A stretch of 64,000 nucleotides of DNA from Pseudomonadales bacterium (GTDB lineage Bacteria > Pseudomonadota > Gammaproteobacteria > Pseudomonadales > Azotimanducaceae). The stretch covers positions 62,001-126,000 of the forward strand of contig JANQOA010000183.1 of assembly GCA_028279305.1 (NCBI GenBank). The letters run 5' to 3'. A model generated the notes under the pieces. It saw only the letters and a program-made list of their open reading frames with translations, was not told the DNA's origin and searched no databases. The translations under genes were made by a program, and so were the position numbers. This document shows, piece by piece, positions 9,200-18,011 of the stretch; positions within the stretch are counted from its first letter, which is position 1; each line of letters opens with the position of its first letter.

Positions 9200-10041
9200 C
9201 CGGGAAGTTGGGCGGCGTAGTACTTTCGTACCTGCTCCGTCTCGCCCAGAGCAACCCGTTGCTGGACTAAATCGAATTCGCGATCCGCATGCGCAATCAA
9301 GCGTTCGCGCTCCTCTGCCGAATATACCAAGGCGCGGAAGGACTTGAGTGTGCTCGCGCGCAACTCAGGCGGTCCGGCCAGGGCCAGGCCCTCCTGCAGG
9401 CGGCTTTCGACTTGCGTAAGAAAGTCATTGTCTTCCAGGATCTCTAGTACAAACCCCGCTGCCCGGGCATCGTGTGCGTCGATTTTGCGGGCAAAATAGA
9501 TCGCGGCGTTGGCCACCGTCGGCCCCAGTCGGCGTGGCGCGAGAATAGTAGCGCAGAATTCCGGCGCTGCGCCGGCCCGCGCGAAGGGCGCCCAGAAGTA
9601 CGCGTTGGGTGTTGTGTAGATGAGATCGCAATGCAGAATGGAGGAAAAACCCTCACCCACGGCTGCGCCGTTGACGGCGGCAACTAAAGGCTTCTCGAAT
9701 TTGATAAAGGCTTGCACAAAGCGCTTGGCAAGCCCAACCACAGCTGCTAAGGCGTCGTCGGCGAAGAACTCTGACTTAACAGCGGCCACCCGCTCGCTGT
9801 CACCCGGTAGCACCGTATAGGCCTGCCGATACTCGTTCTTAAAGTCCATGCCGGAACAGAACGCGTCGCCGGTGGAGGTCAACACCAGTGCACTAACCGC
9901 GTCGTCTTCGTTGGCTTCTTCAAATGCGGCGATCATTTCCGCATACATCTGGCTGTTCCTGGCATTCAAGCGATCCGGGCGATTCTGGGTGACAAAACAC
10001 AAACCATCCCGCGTTTCGACTTCTATGGTTTGATACGTCAT
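9196..10041 (-). CDS. enoyl-CoA hydratase/isomerase family protein
   Basis: A 281-residue crotonase-fold protein. The start at 10041 (MTYQTIEVETRDG) has AGGAGG six bases upstream; the frame extends ten codons further but without a ribosome site. Oxyanion-hole segments are FCSGMDF near 61-67 and AAVNGAAVGEGFSS near 112. It probably hydrates or isomerises a double bond in an acyl-CoA. In the second segment a Glu follows the Gly, in a position where hydratases often carry catalytic acid residues, but I cannot decide hydratase from isomerase. It is 14 bases downstream of the MaoC-type hydratase and forms the end of a six-gene minus-strand run beginning with the PhyH-like gene. Confidence 0.85.
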   Translation of the reverse strand: MTYQTIEVETRDGLCFVTQNRPDRLNARNSQMYAEMIAAFEEANEDDAVSALVLTSTGDAFCSGMDFKNEYRQAYTVLPGDSERVAAVKSEFFADDALAAVVGLAKRFVQAFIKFEKPLVAAVNGAAVGEGFSSILHCDLIYTTPNAYFWAPFARAGAAPEFCATILAPRRLGPTVANAAIYFARKIDAHDARAAGFVLEILEDNDFLTQVESRLQEGLALAGPPELRASTLKSFRALVYSAEERERLIAHADREFDLVQQRVALGETEQVRKYYAAQLPG

Positions 10042-10055
10042 GAAAACCTCCTGAT

Positions 10056-10922
10056 TCAATCGAGCCAGCACAAAAACGCCTGGCTGAGTGCCGCTGCACC
10101 GGATTCGGTGACGACTTCAAAAGACACCGCCCCGGGTATGCGGGTTTTGATCACCAACGTGAGGGTGGAAGGCATGCGGACGATCTCGGAGAATCGGCAA
10201 CCCAGGCGGCTAACGTCGGCCGGATTGAGGTCAAGTTCGCGCATCACCGCGGATACGGCTAATGCCAGCGTGCACGTGCCATGCAAAATGATGTCGGGGA
10301 GACCGGCCGCCAGTGCAACCGACCGGTCTGTGTGTATCGGCGCCCAGATGCGTGCACACTCGGTGTAGATGTGCGCTTGTCCTGCGGGTACCGCAATGGG
10401 GATACAATGTGATTCTGTCCTGCCTTGTGAAAAATCCGGTTGGGGCGGCGCATGTTCGATTGACCGGTCATCGCCAATCAACTCAACGCCCCGCATCAGA
10501 TTTTGCATATACGTGGTGAATACCGGCGCCCCGGTCTGGTCAACGGTTTCGATTTTGGAAACTTGAAAAGCGCCTGGACTACGGGCATACACACCGATCT
10601 GCGTCATGTGAGTAATGAATCTGTCGCCGGAGCGAACGGGTTGGTGTAAGTGCAGGTCGTGCATCGCGTGCACACCCATGGACCGCTCCTTGAGTGTCAG
10701 GGCGCCGGGGAACCAGTCTTCGTCCGCCTGCCGTAGAATCGGCTGCCACTCCAGCGCCACCGGAAAGGCCGGGTGCCCGAGGAGACCATCAGCACGGGTG
10801 GTATCGAAATAGGCGGGAAGGGTATCACCTAACAACGCGGCGTAAGCCATCAGCCAGCGATCGTCAATCAGCTGCTCAAAGGGTTTAGTTGCTTTACCCA
10901 GATTGTCCGCTGTAACCGGCAT
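10056..10922 (-). CDS. MaoC-type (hot-dog) hydratase family protein
   Basis: A 288-residue protein about the length of a double hot-dog MaoC enzyme. The hydratase-2-type motif is in the C-terminal half, about residues 192-212: IHTDRSVALAAGLPDIILHG, with the Asp and His expected for hydration of a 2-enoyl-CoA. The N-terminal half (FPVALEWQPI, HAMHDLHLHQPVRSGD) looks like a degenerate first hot-dog unit, as in eukaryotic and steroid-type enzymes. It probably gives the R-specific or bulky-substrate hydration step, next to the crotonase-fold gene 14 bases downstream. This pairing of a MaoC protein with FadD19-like ligases recalls sterol side-chain degradation; that is inference. Confidence 0.78.
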   Translation of the reverse strand: MPVTADNLGKATKPFEQLIDDRWLMAYAALLGDTLPAYFDTTRADGLLGHPAFPVALEWQPILRQADEDWFPGALTLKERSMGVHAMHDLHLHQPVRSGDRFITHMTQIGVYARSPGAFQVSKIETVDQTGAPVFTTYMQNLMRGVELIGDDRSIEHAPPQPDFSQGRTESHCIPIAVPAGQAHIYTECARIWAPIHTDRSVALAAGLPDIILHGTCTLALAVSAVMRELDLNPADVSRLGCRFSEIVRMPSTLTLVIKTRIPGAVSFEVVTESGAAALSQAFLCWLD

Positions 10923-10943
10923 GCTGCCCTCCCGACTCTGTGC

Positions 10944-11870
10944 TTACGCCGCTGGATGTGAATGGTTCAGGCGATCGCGGACCCAGTTGCCCACCGCCTC
11001 TATCGCTTGTTGTGCCTCGGGGAAGATGGACGCGTACCAGTGCCAAACGTGGGTCATGTCATCCCACTGCTGCAGGGTGACATCGCAACCGGCCTGTTCT
11101 GCGCGACGGGCAATTTCCAGTCCCTCGTCCAACAACACTTCGTTGGTGCCCACCTGTATCAGTAAAGGCGGCAAGCCGGAAAGGTCAGCGTACAACGGTG
11201 ATGCGAGGGGGTGGCGCTGGTTCTTGTCGCCGGCATAGGCTCGACTTCCCAGCCGCAGTGGCTCCAAGGGTGCCATGTCGATTCCTTTGTTGCGGGTCAG
11301 AGACTTGCCGAACGAAACCTCCATATCTACCCAGGGAGAAATGGGGACCGCAGCTGCGGGCAACGGAAGTTGTTGCTGCAGGCATTTGATCAGCATCGCG
11401 AAGGTAAGGCCGCCACCGGCGGATTCACCGCCGACTACGATTTTTGCCGAATCGTAACCAGCGTCGAGGAGCCACTTGTATGCAGCAACGGTATCTTCAA
11501 GCGCGGCAGGAAAAGGGTGTTCGGGGGCCAGACGGTAGTCGATGCAAAGCACCTTACATTGGCTGGCGCGCGCCAGTCTTGAGCAGAATTCGCGCACCAC
11601 GCCAGGCGAACCAGAGATGTAACAGCCACCATGTATGTACAGGAAAACGCTATCGTTGGCGGAACTTGACGCCCGTATCCACTCAGCAGGGATGCCATTG
11701 CAATCCTCCTGAACAACGGAGACATCATCGGCCAGGGGAATAGCTCCGATGAAGTCATCCATCACCTCGCGGATACCCTCCACCGTCTGAGACTTGCGCT
11801 CCAGCCAGGCCGCTTGTTTATCGACTCTTTTCATAAACGCCTGAAACTCGGGGCTGCGCTTTTCGAACAT
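10944..11870 (-). CDS. HSL-family alpha/beta hydrolase
   Basis: A 308-residue cytoplasmic hydrolase (no signal peptide) of the hormone-sensitive-lipase group. HGGCYISG at 80-87 forms the oxyanion hole, DYRLAPEHPFPAALED follows at 111-126, and VGGESAGGGL places the nucleophile Ser at 150. The acid (NEVLLDEG) and His (DDMTHVWHW) lie in the C-terminal part. It would cleave an ester, lactone or possibly a thioester inside the cell. ATG at 11870 lies two bases after the stop of the upstream crotonase gene; TTG at 11876 would overlap that stop. Both place the gene in the same transcript. Confidence 0.86.
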   Translation of the reverse strand: MFEKRSPEFQAFMKRVDKQAAWLERKSQTVEGIREVMDDFIGAIPLADDVSVVQEDCNGIPAEWIRASSSANDSVFLYIHGGCYISGSPGVVREFCSRLARASQCKVLCIDYRLAPEHPFPAALEDTVAAYKWLLDAGYDSAKIVVGGESAGGGLTFAMLIKCLQQQLPLPAAAVPISPWVDMEVSFGKSLTRNKGIDMAPLEPLRLGSRAYAGDKNQRHPLASPLYADLSGLPPLLIQVGTNEVLLDEGLEIARRAEQAGCDVTLQQWDDMTHVWHWYASIFPEAQQAIEAVGNWVRDRLNHSHPAA

Positions 11871-11872
11871 GG

Positions 11873-12712
11873 TCAATCTGCCTTGGTGCGGTAGTCGCCG
11901 AATTGCTGGTCACGTTTATCCAATGCTGCCGTGAGCCCTTTGCGAATCTCCTTAACGTAGGCTTGCGTGGATTCGGTCAGCGAAGCCAGCATCTGCATTT
12001 CCGTACCGGCTCGGATACCTGCCCGGATCCCCATGGCATCCATCTGGCGATGCACGGCCCGTTTGTTTATTTGTTGCAAATCGGAGGGCACCTTGGCGAC
12101 CCTTGCAGCCATCTGAAGAACCTGTTCTTCCAGTTGGTCCAATGGAAAACAACGGTTGGCAAACCCGTATTCCACCGCTTGCTCACCAGTGATGGCGTCA
12201 CCGGTCAGCATCATTTCCATGGCGCGGCGCATGCCAACCACCCAGGGAAAGAACTGATTGTCTGGTGGACTGATGGAGCGCACCGGCGGATAGCCGATTT
12301 GCGCGTTCTCGGACACGTAGATTAAGTCGCAGCTGGCAGCTAATTCGCTGCCGCCGGCCAGACAATAACCATGTACTTGTGCAATTACCGGTTTTGCCAT
12401 GTCCCAGATGCGGAAACAACCTTCGGTGACGTGCCTTGGCCAATTCGCCATGCCACTGGCGGTGTAGAAAGGCTGGCCGGTAAAAAGATCAGCCGTGAGA
12501 TCGTAACCTGCAGAGAAACATTTCCCGGCGCCCCGCACGATCATCACGCTGACATCGTCATCCCGATCCCCCGTTTCCAGCGCATCGAACAGTTCACCGC
12601 GCAATTGATTGTTCAACGCGTTGCGCTTGTCCGGTCGATTCAGGGTTATGCGTAGCACCCGCTCTGCAGGTATATCCAAAATTACTGACTCGTATTTGCC
12701 ATACTCAGCCAC
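11873..12712 (-). CDS. enoyl-CoA hydratase/isomerase family protein, second copy
   Basis: A 279-residue crotonase-fold protein. LNRPDKRNALN near 25-35 is the family signature, with oxyanion segments CFSAGYDL near 69 and VHGYCLAGGSELAASCDL near 113. It is only distantly related to the crotonase at 9196-10041, so the cluster carries two different steps rather than a recent duplication. The start is GTG at 12712 with GAGGA four to eight bases upstream. Gly-Ser-Glu in GGSEL resembles hydratases and some dehydratases that use a Glu near this point. It is followed by the HSL hydrolase with a two-base gap. Confidence 0.86.
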   Translation of the reverse strand: MAEYGKYESVILDIPAERVLRITLNRPDKRNALNNQLRGELFDALETGDRDDDVSVMIVRGAGKCFSAGYDLTADLFTGQPFYTASGMANWPRHVTEGCFRIWDMAKPVIAQVHGYCLAGGSELAASCDLIYVSENAQIGYPPVRSISPPDNQFFPWVVGMRRAMEMMLTGDAITGEQAVEYGFANRCFPLDQLEEQVLQMAARVAKVPSDLQQINKRAVHRQMDAMGIRAGIRAGTEMQMLASLTESTQAYVKEIRKGLTAALDKRDQQFGDYRTKAD

Positions 12713-12818
12713 GGTTCCTCACTCTCATATCTGTGTGTCGTGAGATGAGTCTATGCGCCCAGACTGTTGGCATCCCGGGAATATGGGACAGGTGATCCAG
12801 CAATTTGTGACGCAAAAA

Positions 12819-13805
12819 CTACGCCGGCCAGTGTTTACTCAGCCAGCGGATCAAATCTGCACGGGCGTCAAAGTCTTCCTCAGTCTCCGTGCCTAAGATT
12901 GCAAAACCACCGTGGGGCATCGCTTCTCCCACGTACAGGTCCGCCTCGACACCTGCTTTGCGCAGGGCTGCGTGAACTCTTACCGAATCGGACAGCAGCA
13001 AATCGCGGGTGCCGGTGCGTACATAGGTGGGTGGAAAACCGGTGCTGAAATCGCCGTAGATAGGGGAGAGGCAGGGGTCGTAAGGATCGTTCTCTGCCAG
13101 ATAAAGATCCGGTCCCCCGCCGACTCCATTTGTCAGTACCAGGTCCACGCCTTGATTCACATAAATACTGTCGCCTGCCCGGGACAAGTCCACCGCTGGC
13201 GTGTTCAGAAACAAGGCACCTGGCTTGGGCAGGCCGGAGTCGCGTGCTCTGTGCAACATTGCGACCGCCAGATTACCCCCGGCTGACTCACCGCTGACGA
13301 GAATGTTCTCCGGTTCAAAATGCTTCAACGCGTATTGGTAAGCCGCCAGGCAGTCGTCCAACGCGGCCGGAAAAGGATGGTCGGGCGGCATGCGGTAGTC
13401 GGGTGCGATGACCACGCCACCGTAGTGCATAGCGGCGACCGCCGCTGGAATGATCACCAGCTCACCGCCGACATAAACGAACGCGCCACCGTGCAAAAGC
13501 AGGTTGGCGCGTTTGTCATGCAAAGCACTGGATTCGGGGCGAACTTGGTAAAGGGTCAAGCCGTCACAGTGCTCTTGTTCGATAATCAAATTGGCATTTT
13601 GGCGAAAGAGGTCTACAGCTGGGCGTAGGGTGTCATCGAATGCGTGAATGTGATCGCGCCAGGCGTCCATGTCGTCAAGTGCCGGTAAAGACAGCCCGCT
13701 ACGGTTAGCGCCTTGGAGTAGCGCGGCACGCGCTGTTTCGCTGATACTCCGGGGGAGTGGGATCTCGCGCGCGGGCAATTTCAGGGTTGCGTTATCGTCC
13801 CTCAT
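12819..13805 (-). CDS. HSL-family alpha/beta hydrolase, second copy
   Basis: A 328-residue hydrolase. LLHGGAFVYVGGE at 103-115 gives the HGG oxyanion motif, APDYRMPPDHPFPAALDD follows near 134, and VSGESAGGNL places Ser at 174; the His is in MPHGGFAI near 302 and the acid in TRDLLLSDS. There is no signal peptide. ATG at 13805 lies one base past the TAA of the PhyH-like gene, so I prefer it to the longer frame starting at 13862, which would overlap that gene. It is a divergent relative of the hydrolase at 10944, so two ester or lactone cleavages may be needed by the pathway. Confidence 0.86.
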   Translation of the reverse strand: MRDDNATLKLPAREIPLPRSISETARAALLQGANRSGLSLPALDDMDAWRDHIHAFDDTLRPAVDLFRQNANLIIEQEHCDGLTLYQVRPESSALHDKRANLLLHGGAFVYVGGELVIIPAAVAAMHYGGVVIAPDYRMPPDHPFPAALDDCLAAYQYALKHFEPENILVSGESAGGNLAVAMLHRARDSGLPKPGALFLNTPAVDLSRAGDSIYVNQGVDLVLTNGVGGGPDLYLAENDPYDPCLSPIYGDFSTGFPPTYVRTGTRDLLLSDSVRVHAALRKAGVEADLYVGEAMPHGGFAILGTETEEDFDARADLIRWLSKHWPA

Positions 13806-13806
13806 T

Positions 13807-14754
13807 TTATGGTATTGCCTCATACCAGGGTTTGAGATCGAGTTGCGGATACCGCTCAGCACAGCCTTTCAGCGTGTTTTCGCTCCAGTAGTTGTGCCCG
13901 GGGGGTGGGAAGCCAATTGCAATCAACTGGCGCTGGCTGCAGCCGTGCACCAAAGACTGCCATGGTGCATAGAAACCCTTGCGTGGCCATGGATTTGCGC
14001 CAATCCAGTCCGCGTTAGCAGCCTTGTAGCCCAGGTTGAAGGTGAAACGCGCACCACCGCGAAGCGTCATTTCCGTTGCGCGATGCAAAACGTCTGCGGC
14101 GTAGATGAAAGCGGAGCCCCGTGGTCCGGTGGCGAGGGTGGAGTTGGCTTCCCAGAGTTCAACCACGGATGAGTTCAACCGCGTCCCCATGTCGTTCAGT
14201 TCGGTCAGTGGGTATTTGTCTGACAAGGTTCGACTCACAACCCGCGGTGGTCCGTGCCCGGCTGCCACGTCGCTCAGATAGAGAAAAATGCTTACCTGCC
14301 GGTAACGACCTTCGGTCCCAGGAGGCAACATCAGATGGTTGGTATAGTCTACGTGGTAGGGCTGGTTATAGGTCGCAGCGCCTGTGTATTTGGCAAAAGT
14401 CTCAGCCTGGTATAAACGAATATCTTCTGTATCCAGTAACTGACTCACTGCGGTGAGCAGGTTTTCATGCAAAGCAAGCAGGTTCAGCGATTGGTTGTCG
14501 AAAGGAAATTCCCGCAGGCCCGCAAACTGCATGGGGCGAAAACGGGGTTCAGTACCGGCGTTTTCGTTTGTGTCCCTGGCAGCCAGAAAGGCGCCGGGGC
14601 GAAACTCAGCGTCGCCGCTGTGAAAGCGGTCGGGAGTCGGATAGATCTCATACAGGCCGGGGTAGGCTGCGTCGATGTCTTCTGCCGGTACCAAATTGTC
14701 TGCAAAGATCCAGCCGTGCTCGCGGTAGTGTTGTTCCTGTTCGCGTGTCAGCAA
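13807..14754 (-). CDS. phytanoyl-CoA dioxygenase (PhyH)-family protein
   Basis: A 315-residue Fe(II)/2-oxoglutarate-type oxygenase. The iron ligands are visible as HVD at 134-136 (QPYHVDYTNH) and a distal His at 224 (AADVLHRATE), with an Arg in GGARFTFNLG about 12 residues later for 2-oxoglutarate. It probably hydroxylates an acyl-CoA or a free natural product. The family also includes small-molecule halogenases and hydroxylases, so a CoA substrate is not certain. The gene opens the minus-strand run that continues into the HSL hydrolase with a one-base gap, and it lies 36 bases after the TonB receptor gene on the same strand. Confidence 0.85.
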   Translation of the reverse strand: MLTREQEQHYREHGWIFADNLVPAEDIDAAYPGLYEIYPTPDRFHSGDAEFRPGAFLAARDTNENAGTEPRFRPMQFAGLREFPFDNQSLNLLALHENLLTAVSQLLDTEDIRLYQAETFAKYTGAATYNQPYHVDYTNHLMLPPGTEGRYRQVSIFLYLSDVAAGHGPPRVVSRTLSDKYPLTELNDMGTRLNSSVVELWEANSTLATGPRGSAFIYAADVLHRATEMTLRGGARFTFNLGYKAANADWIGANPWPRKGFYAPWQSLVHGCSQRQLIAIGFPPPGHNYWSENTLKGCAERYPQLDLKPWYEAIP

Positions 14755-14790
14755 AATCTGTTTCCCGCTCCTGTTTCGGCGTCCAACCCC

Positions 14791-16902
14791 CTAATGGTCG
14801 TAACGCAGCGTAATGCCAAGAGTGCGGGGACGATAGCGTGAGGCATAGCCGCCTGAATTCGCAAGCGCAGTGCCCGCCGGACTCAATCGGTTGTCATCAT
14901 CGGTAAGGTTTTCCGCGAACAGATAAACGCCAAACGACTCCCGTTCTGCGCCGATGCGTAGGTTGACCCGAGTGTTGTCATCACCGCTGACCCGGGTCAA
15001 AGAGTCGTCGGTGGTGGTGCGCTCGTCGACGTGCTCAACGCTTGCCCGGGCGCTGCCCACCCAGCCGCCTCCCAGTGTGAGCGTATAGTCCACGGATGCG
15101 GTAATCGTGTGCTCGGGTATAAGCTGTACCTGATTGCCATCCTCGAAAACGACCCTACCGAAGGCATCGGTGAGCGTATCGTCGTACTCGGTTTTGTTAA
15201 CATTGCCGCTCAAGTTAAACAGCAGGTTTTCAGTGGGTGCCCAGGAAGCGGCGAATTCGATGCCACGGCCGGTGGCATCACCCGCGTTGAGGAACGAAAA
15301 AACTACCGGGTTGATAAAAATCTGTGACTGCAGGTCCTCCCAGAGAATGGTGTATGCCACCAGGTCCAGTGTGACGCGCCCGTCCGCAAGCTTGAATTTG
15401 CCGCCGATTTCATAGTTGATGGCATCTTCTGAGTCGATGCCCTCCGGAATCGTTAGTCCCGCAAATGCCGCCGCGCCGATGGCGATTGACGGCTGTGTCA
15501 GGCCGCTACGGAACCCCTTTGAAGCGGTGGCGAACAACAAGGTGTCCGGATTCGGTTTCCAGGCCACGTTTAAGCGGGGGCTGACGTCGTCAAAATCGGT
15601 TTTGATTTCAGGCGTCGGTACCATAAATTGCGTATCGTTGCGGGTCACTTCATCGTCGTAGTAGCGTAAACCCAGGGTCACATCCCAATGTTCGTTCAGC
15701 GAATAAGTGGCTTCGCCATAAATTGCCCACGACTCGGAATCATTATCCTGGGTCGAGGTGTTGACGAAAAACCCGGGTAGATTGAAGAAGAAATCGACAA
15801 ACGTTTCGTTCTCTGTGTAGATGCCGCCCAAAGTCCAGAGGAGATTGCCGTCACCGCTAGAAGTGAGGCGCAGCTCTTGGTTGAAGATCTCCACGCTGGT
15901 ATCAGAAAAGCCGCCGCCGAAATCGACAAAAGATATGTTGTTCTCTATGTCGAACCACGACGTTGAACTGGTTAATGAAAAGCCATCAAAATCGATGTTG
16001 AATTCCGCGCTGTAGAGATCGCTCTTCAGGTCGTTTTCGTCTGTTGCGTTAAACAGTGTGTTCGTTACAAGGTCGTCGTTGGCAAGGCTGCCGGTGTTTA
16101 CCAGGGAGTCCGTCATCCAGTAGGCCAGGGTAAATTCAGCGCGCTCGCCTAAGGCACCCTTTAGCTTGATGCGCGCTGTATCGACGTCATAGTCATTAAA
16201 ATCATCTTCGGTGGCGCCGGTGAAACCGTTGATCAGAGTCAGGTAGCCGCCGAGTTCCTCGGTGGTTGCTGCAATTCGAAGCGAAAGGGCGTCTTCAACT
16301 ATTGGAATGTTGACCGCGCCTTTCAGTGCTGTGCTGTCCGACCCGTCGGTCTCGGAATACGTGGCTTCGGCTTTGGCTTGGAATTCGTTGTACACCGGGT
16401 CTTTCGTCAAGACGCGGATTGTGCCGCCCAGGGAGCTTGCGCCATACAGTGTGCCCTGGGGGCCGCGCAAGACTTCCACACGCTCGAGATCCCAGGCGCG
16501 GACGTCTGGCGTCCAGGTCACGGTGAGGGCGGTAAAAGGCACCTCGTCGATGTACATGCCGATTGGAGAGTTGCCGAACGAGGAGGCGAGCCCGCGGATG
16601 TAGATCACCTGGCTGCCTTGATTGGACCGCTCTATGCTGGTGCCGGGTGCAAACTGCAGAAACTCTTCCAACCCATCAGCCCCGGTCTGTTCCAGCATCT
16701 CACCGGACATGGCTGAGATGGCCAGCGGCGTTTCGAGCAGGTTGGTTTCACGTTTTAAGGCGGTCACGATTATCTCTTCGATTACTTCTGGCTCCTCGGC
16801 CAGGACCGCTGTCGGCGCCCCGAGGGCAACCAGAAGCGCTGTGGCCAGAGCCGCTTGGGTAAGGCGTAAGGTCTTAGTTGTGTGCGCGCAAATTGAAATC
16901 AT
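14791..16902 (-). CDS. TonB-dependent outer-membrane receptor
   Basis: A 703-residue receptor. Signal peptide 1-35 ends at VLA, followed by a TonB-box-like IEEIIVTALKR, a plug domain with VEVLRGPQGTLYGASSLGGT, and a beta-barrel ending in an aromatic-rich strand (LGITLRYDH). ATG at 16902 has GAGAGGG seven bases upstream; the longer frame start at 16941 lacks this. Receptors with this EEIIVTA start occur widely in marine gammaproteobacteria for hydrophobic or polymeric nutrients, not only iron. As first gene of a minus-strand run with the PhyH-like, hydrolase and crotonase genes, it is likely the uptake step for the substrate of region 1. Confidence 0.92.
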   Translation of the reverse strand: MISICAHTTKTLRLTQAALATALLVALGAPTAVLAEEPEVIEEIIVTALKRETNLLETPLAISAMSGEMLEQTGADGLEEFLQFAPGTSIERSNQGSQVIYIRGLASSFGNSPIGMYIDEVPFTALTVTWTPDVRAWDLERVEVLRGPQGTLYGASSLGGTIRVLTKDPVYNEFQAKAEATYSETDGSDSTALKGAVNIPIVEDALSLRIAATTEELGGYLTLINGFTGATEDDFNDYDVDTARIKLKGALGERAEFTLAYWMTDSLVNTGSLANDDLVTNTLFNATDENDLKSDLYSAEFNIDFDGFSLTSSTSWFDIENNISFVDFGGGFSDTSVEIFNQELRLTSSGDGNLLWTLGGIYTENETFVDFFFNLPGFFVNTSTQDNDSESWAIYGEATYSLNEHWDVTLGLRYYDDEVTRNDTQFMVPTPEIKTDFDDVSPRLNVAWKPNPDTLLFATASKGFRSGLTQPSIAIGAAAFAGLTIPEGIDSEDAINYEIGGKFKLADGRVTLDLVAYTILWEDLQSQIFINPVVFSFLNAGDATGRGIEFAASWAPTENLLFNLSGNVNKTEYDDTLTDAFGRVVFEDGNQVQLIPEHTITASVDYTLTLGGGWVGSARASVEHVDERTTTDDSLTRVSGDDNTRVNLRIGAERESFGVYLFAENLTDDDNRLSPAGTALANSGGYASRYRPRTLGITLRYDH

Positions 16903-17031
16903 CTGAACCCTCTCCACTATTGGCCGGATGCTATAGAACACCGCTCAATGCAATGTGTTGGAAGTGGGGTATAGCTGCCATGGGCAAGTACGCCATTGAT
17001 ACCAGCATTTTGTGCCGCAGCGCTGGCGGTG

Positions 17032-17820
17032 CTAGCGGGCTGAGGACGTCTTTGTGGGCGCAAAAGGATGAATGGCATAGCCGGAATGCTGTTTTAACGT
17101 TACTTGCAGCATCAGCTGGGAGCGTTCCATTAGGCCCTGTAACGGTGACGGCTCCGTGGCGATCAGGGTGGCCTGGCCTGTCGGTTGGTGGGACAGCAGC
17201 ATTTGCCAGTCATTGAACTCAGTTGGTGTAAGGGGGGCTGGTTGGCGGACGCCGATAAACCTGGTAACGGAGTTCAAAGTAGGGTGGGGAAACGCTGCGC
17301 AAGTCATCCAGCTTGCATGCTGAGCAATGGCGGCAAGCGAGGGTGCGCTGTCCACACCGTCCAGATACAGTGACAGAAACTCGAAGCCTGACACGGTTGG
17401 GTCGGCTGTCGGTTCGTAAATGACAGTGGATGTCATGTCGACCGGCGTGGCGTCCAACTCCTGCCATGATTTACTGCGTTGGATATCCTCACTCGGGTTT
17501 CCCGCAAAGTAGACGAATCTCGCTCGGCGATTGGCAAGGTCGGTCAATTGCTGATAGCCCCCCGCCCACTCACGAGATTTGACGTGGCCCCAGAAAGCTG
17601 CGTCGTCCAGGTACACCTCTAAATACTCAATGCCGACTTCACCTGCGCTGGCTTGGGCTAGACGCTTGGTGACCGCTGCGGAACGGTAAAAAATATAGGT
17701 TGTTACTCCCGGTGTTGCCGACTGAGTTGCGCTGGCACAGCTGTCTAAAGCCAATAAACTCTTGTTGGCGGCTTGCAAACTGGGGCATACCAGTTCCACA
17801 TGTAGAAAGAACTCACCCAT
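17032..17820 (-). CDS. hypothetical protein, possible duplicated dimeric alpha-beta barrel
   Basis: A 262-residue protein I do not recognise. The segment GIEYLEVYLDDAAFWGHVKS near 82-101 resembles the short-chain monooxygenase (ABM/dimeric alpha-beta barrel) pattern, and a similar block, GFEFLSLYLDG, recurs near 145. The protein may therefore be two ferredoxin-like units in one chain. There is no signal peptide or membrane segment. It is on the same strand as and about 130 bases upstream of the TonB receptor, and divergent from the AraC regulator at 18012. A role as a cofactor-free oxygenase or a binding protein is only a guess. Confidence 0.6.
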   Translation of the reverse strand: MGEFFLHVELVCPSLQAANKSLLALDSCASATQSATPGVTTYIFYRSAAVTKRLAQASAGEVGIEYLEVYLDDAAFWGHVKSREWAGGYQQLTDLANRRARFVYFAGNPSEDIQRSKSWQELDATPVDMTSTVIYEPTADPTVSGFEFLSLYLDGVDSAPSLAAIAQHASWMTCAAFPHPTLNSVTRFIGVRQPAPLTPTEFNDWQMLLSHQPTGQATLIATEPSPLQGLMERSQLMLQVTLKQHSGYAIHPFAPTKTSSAR

Positions 17821-18011
17821 GGTTGATTCCTGAGGCCTGAAGCTTCTTTAGAGCCTGCCAGATACTTGTAGGAAATTCACACGGCAGCTAGCTTTTGCGA
17901 ACCCTTTACGGCTGATTTATGATCGAAGCGTATGGGCGTCGAAGCAACTTGTGGGTAATTCGACCTTCACAAGAAGTCCGCTCGACTGCTGCAATGAGAA
18001 GGCAACGCGTC

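Noticed and set aside
16970..17040. Hairpin CCGCAGC...GCTAGCGG near 17018-17040
   Set aside because: There is no T run on either side and it reaches into the end of the orphan gene, so a terminator call is not supported.
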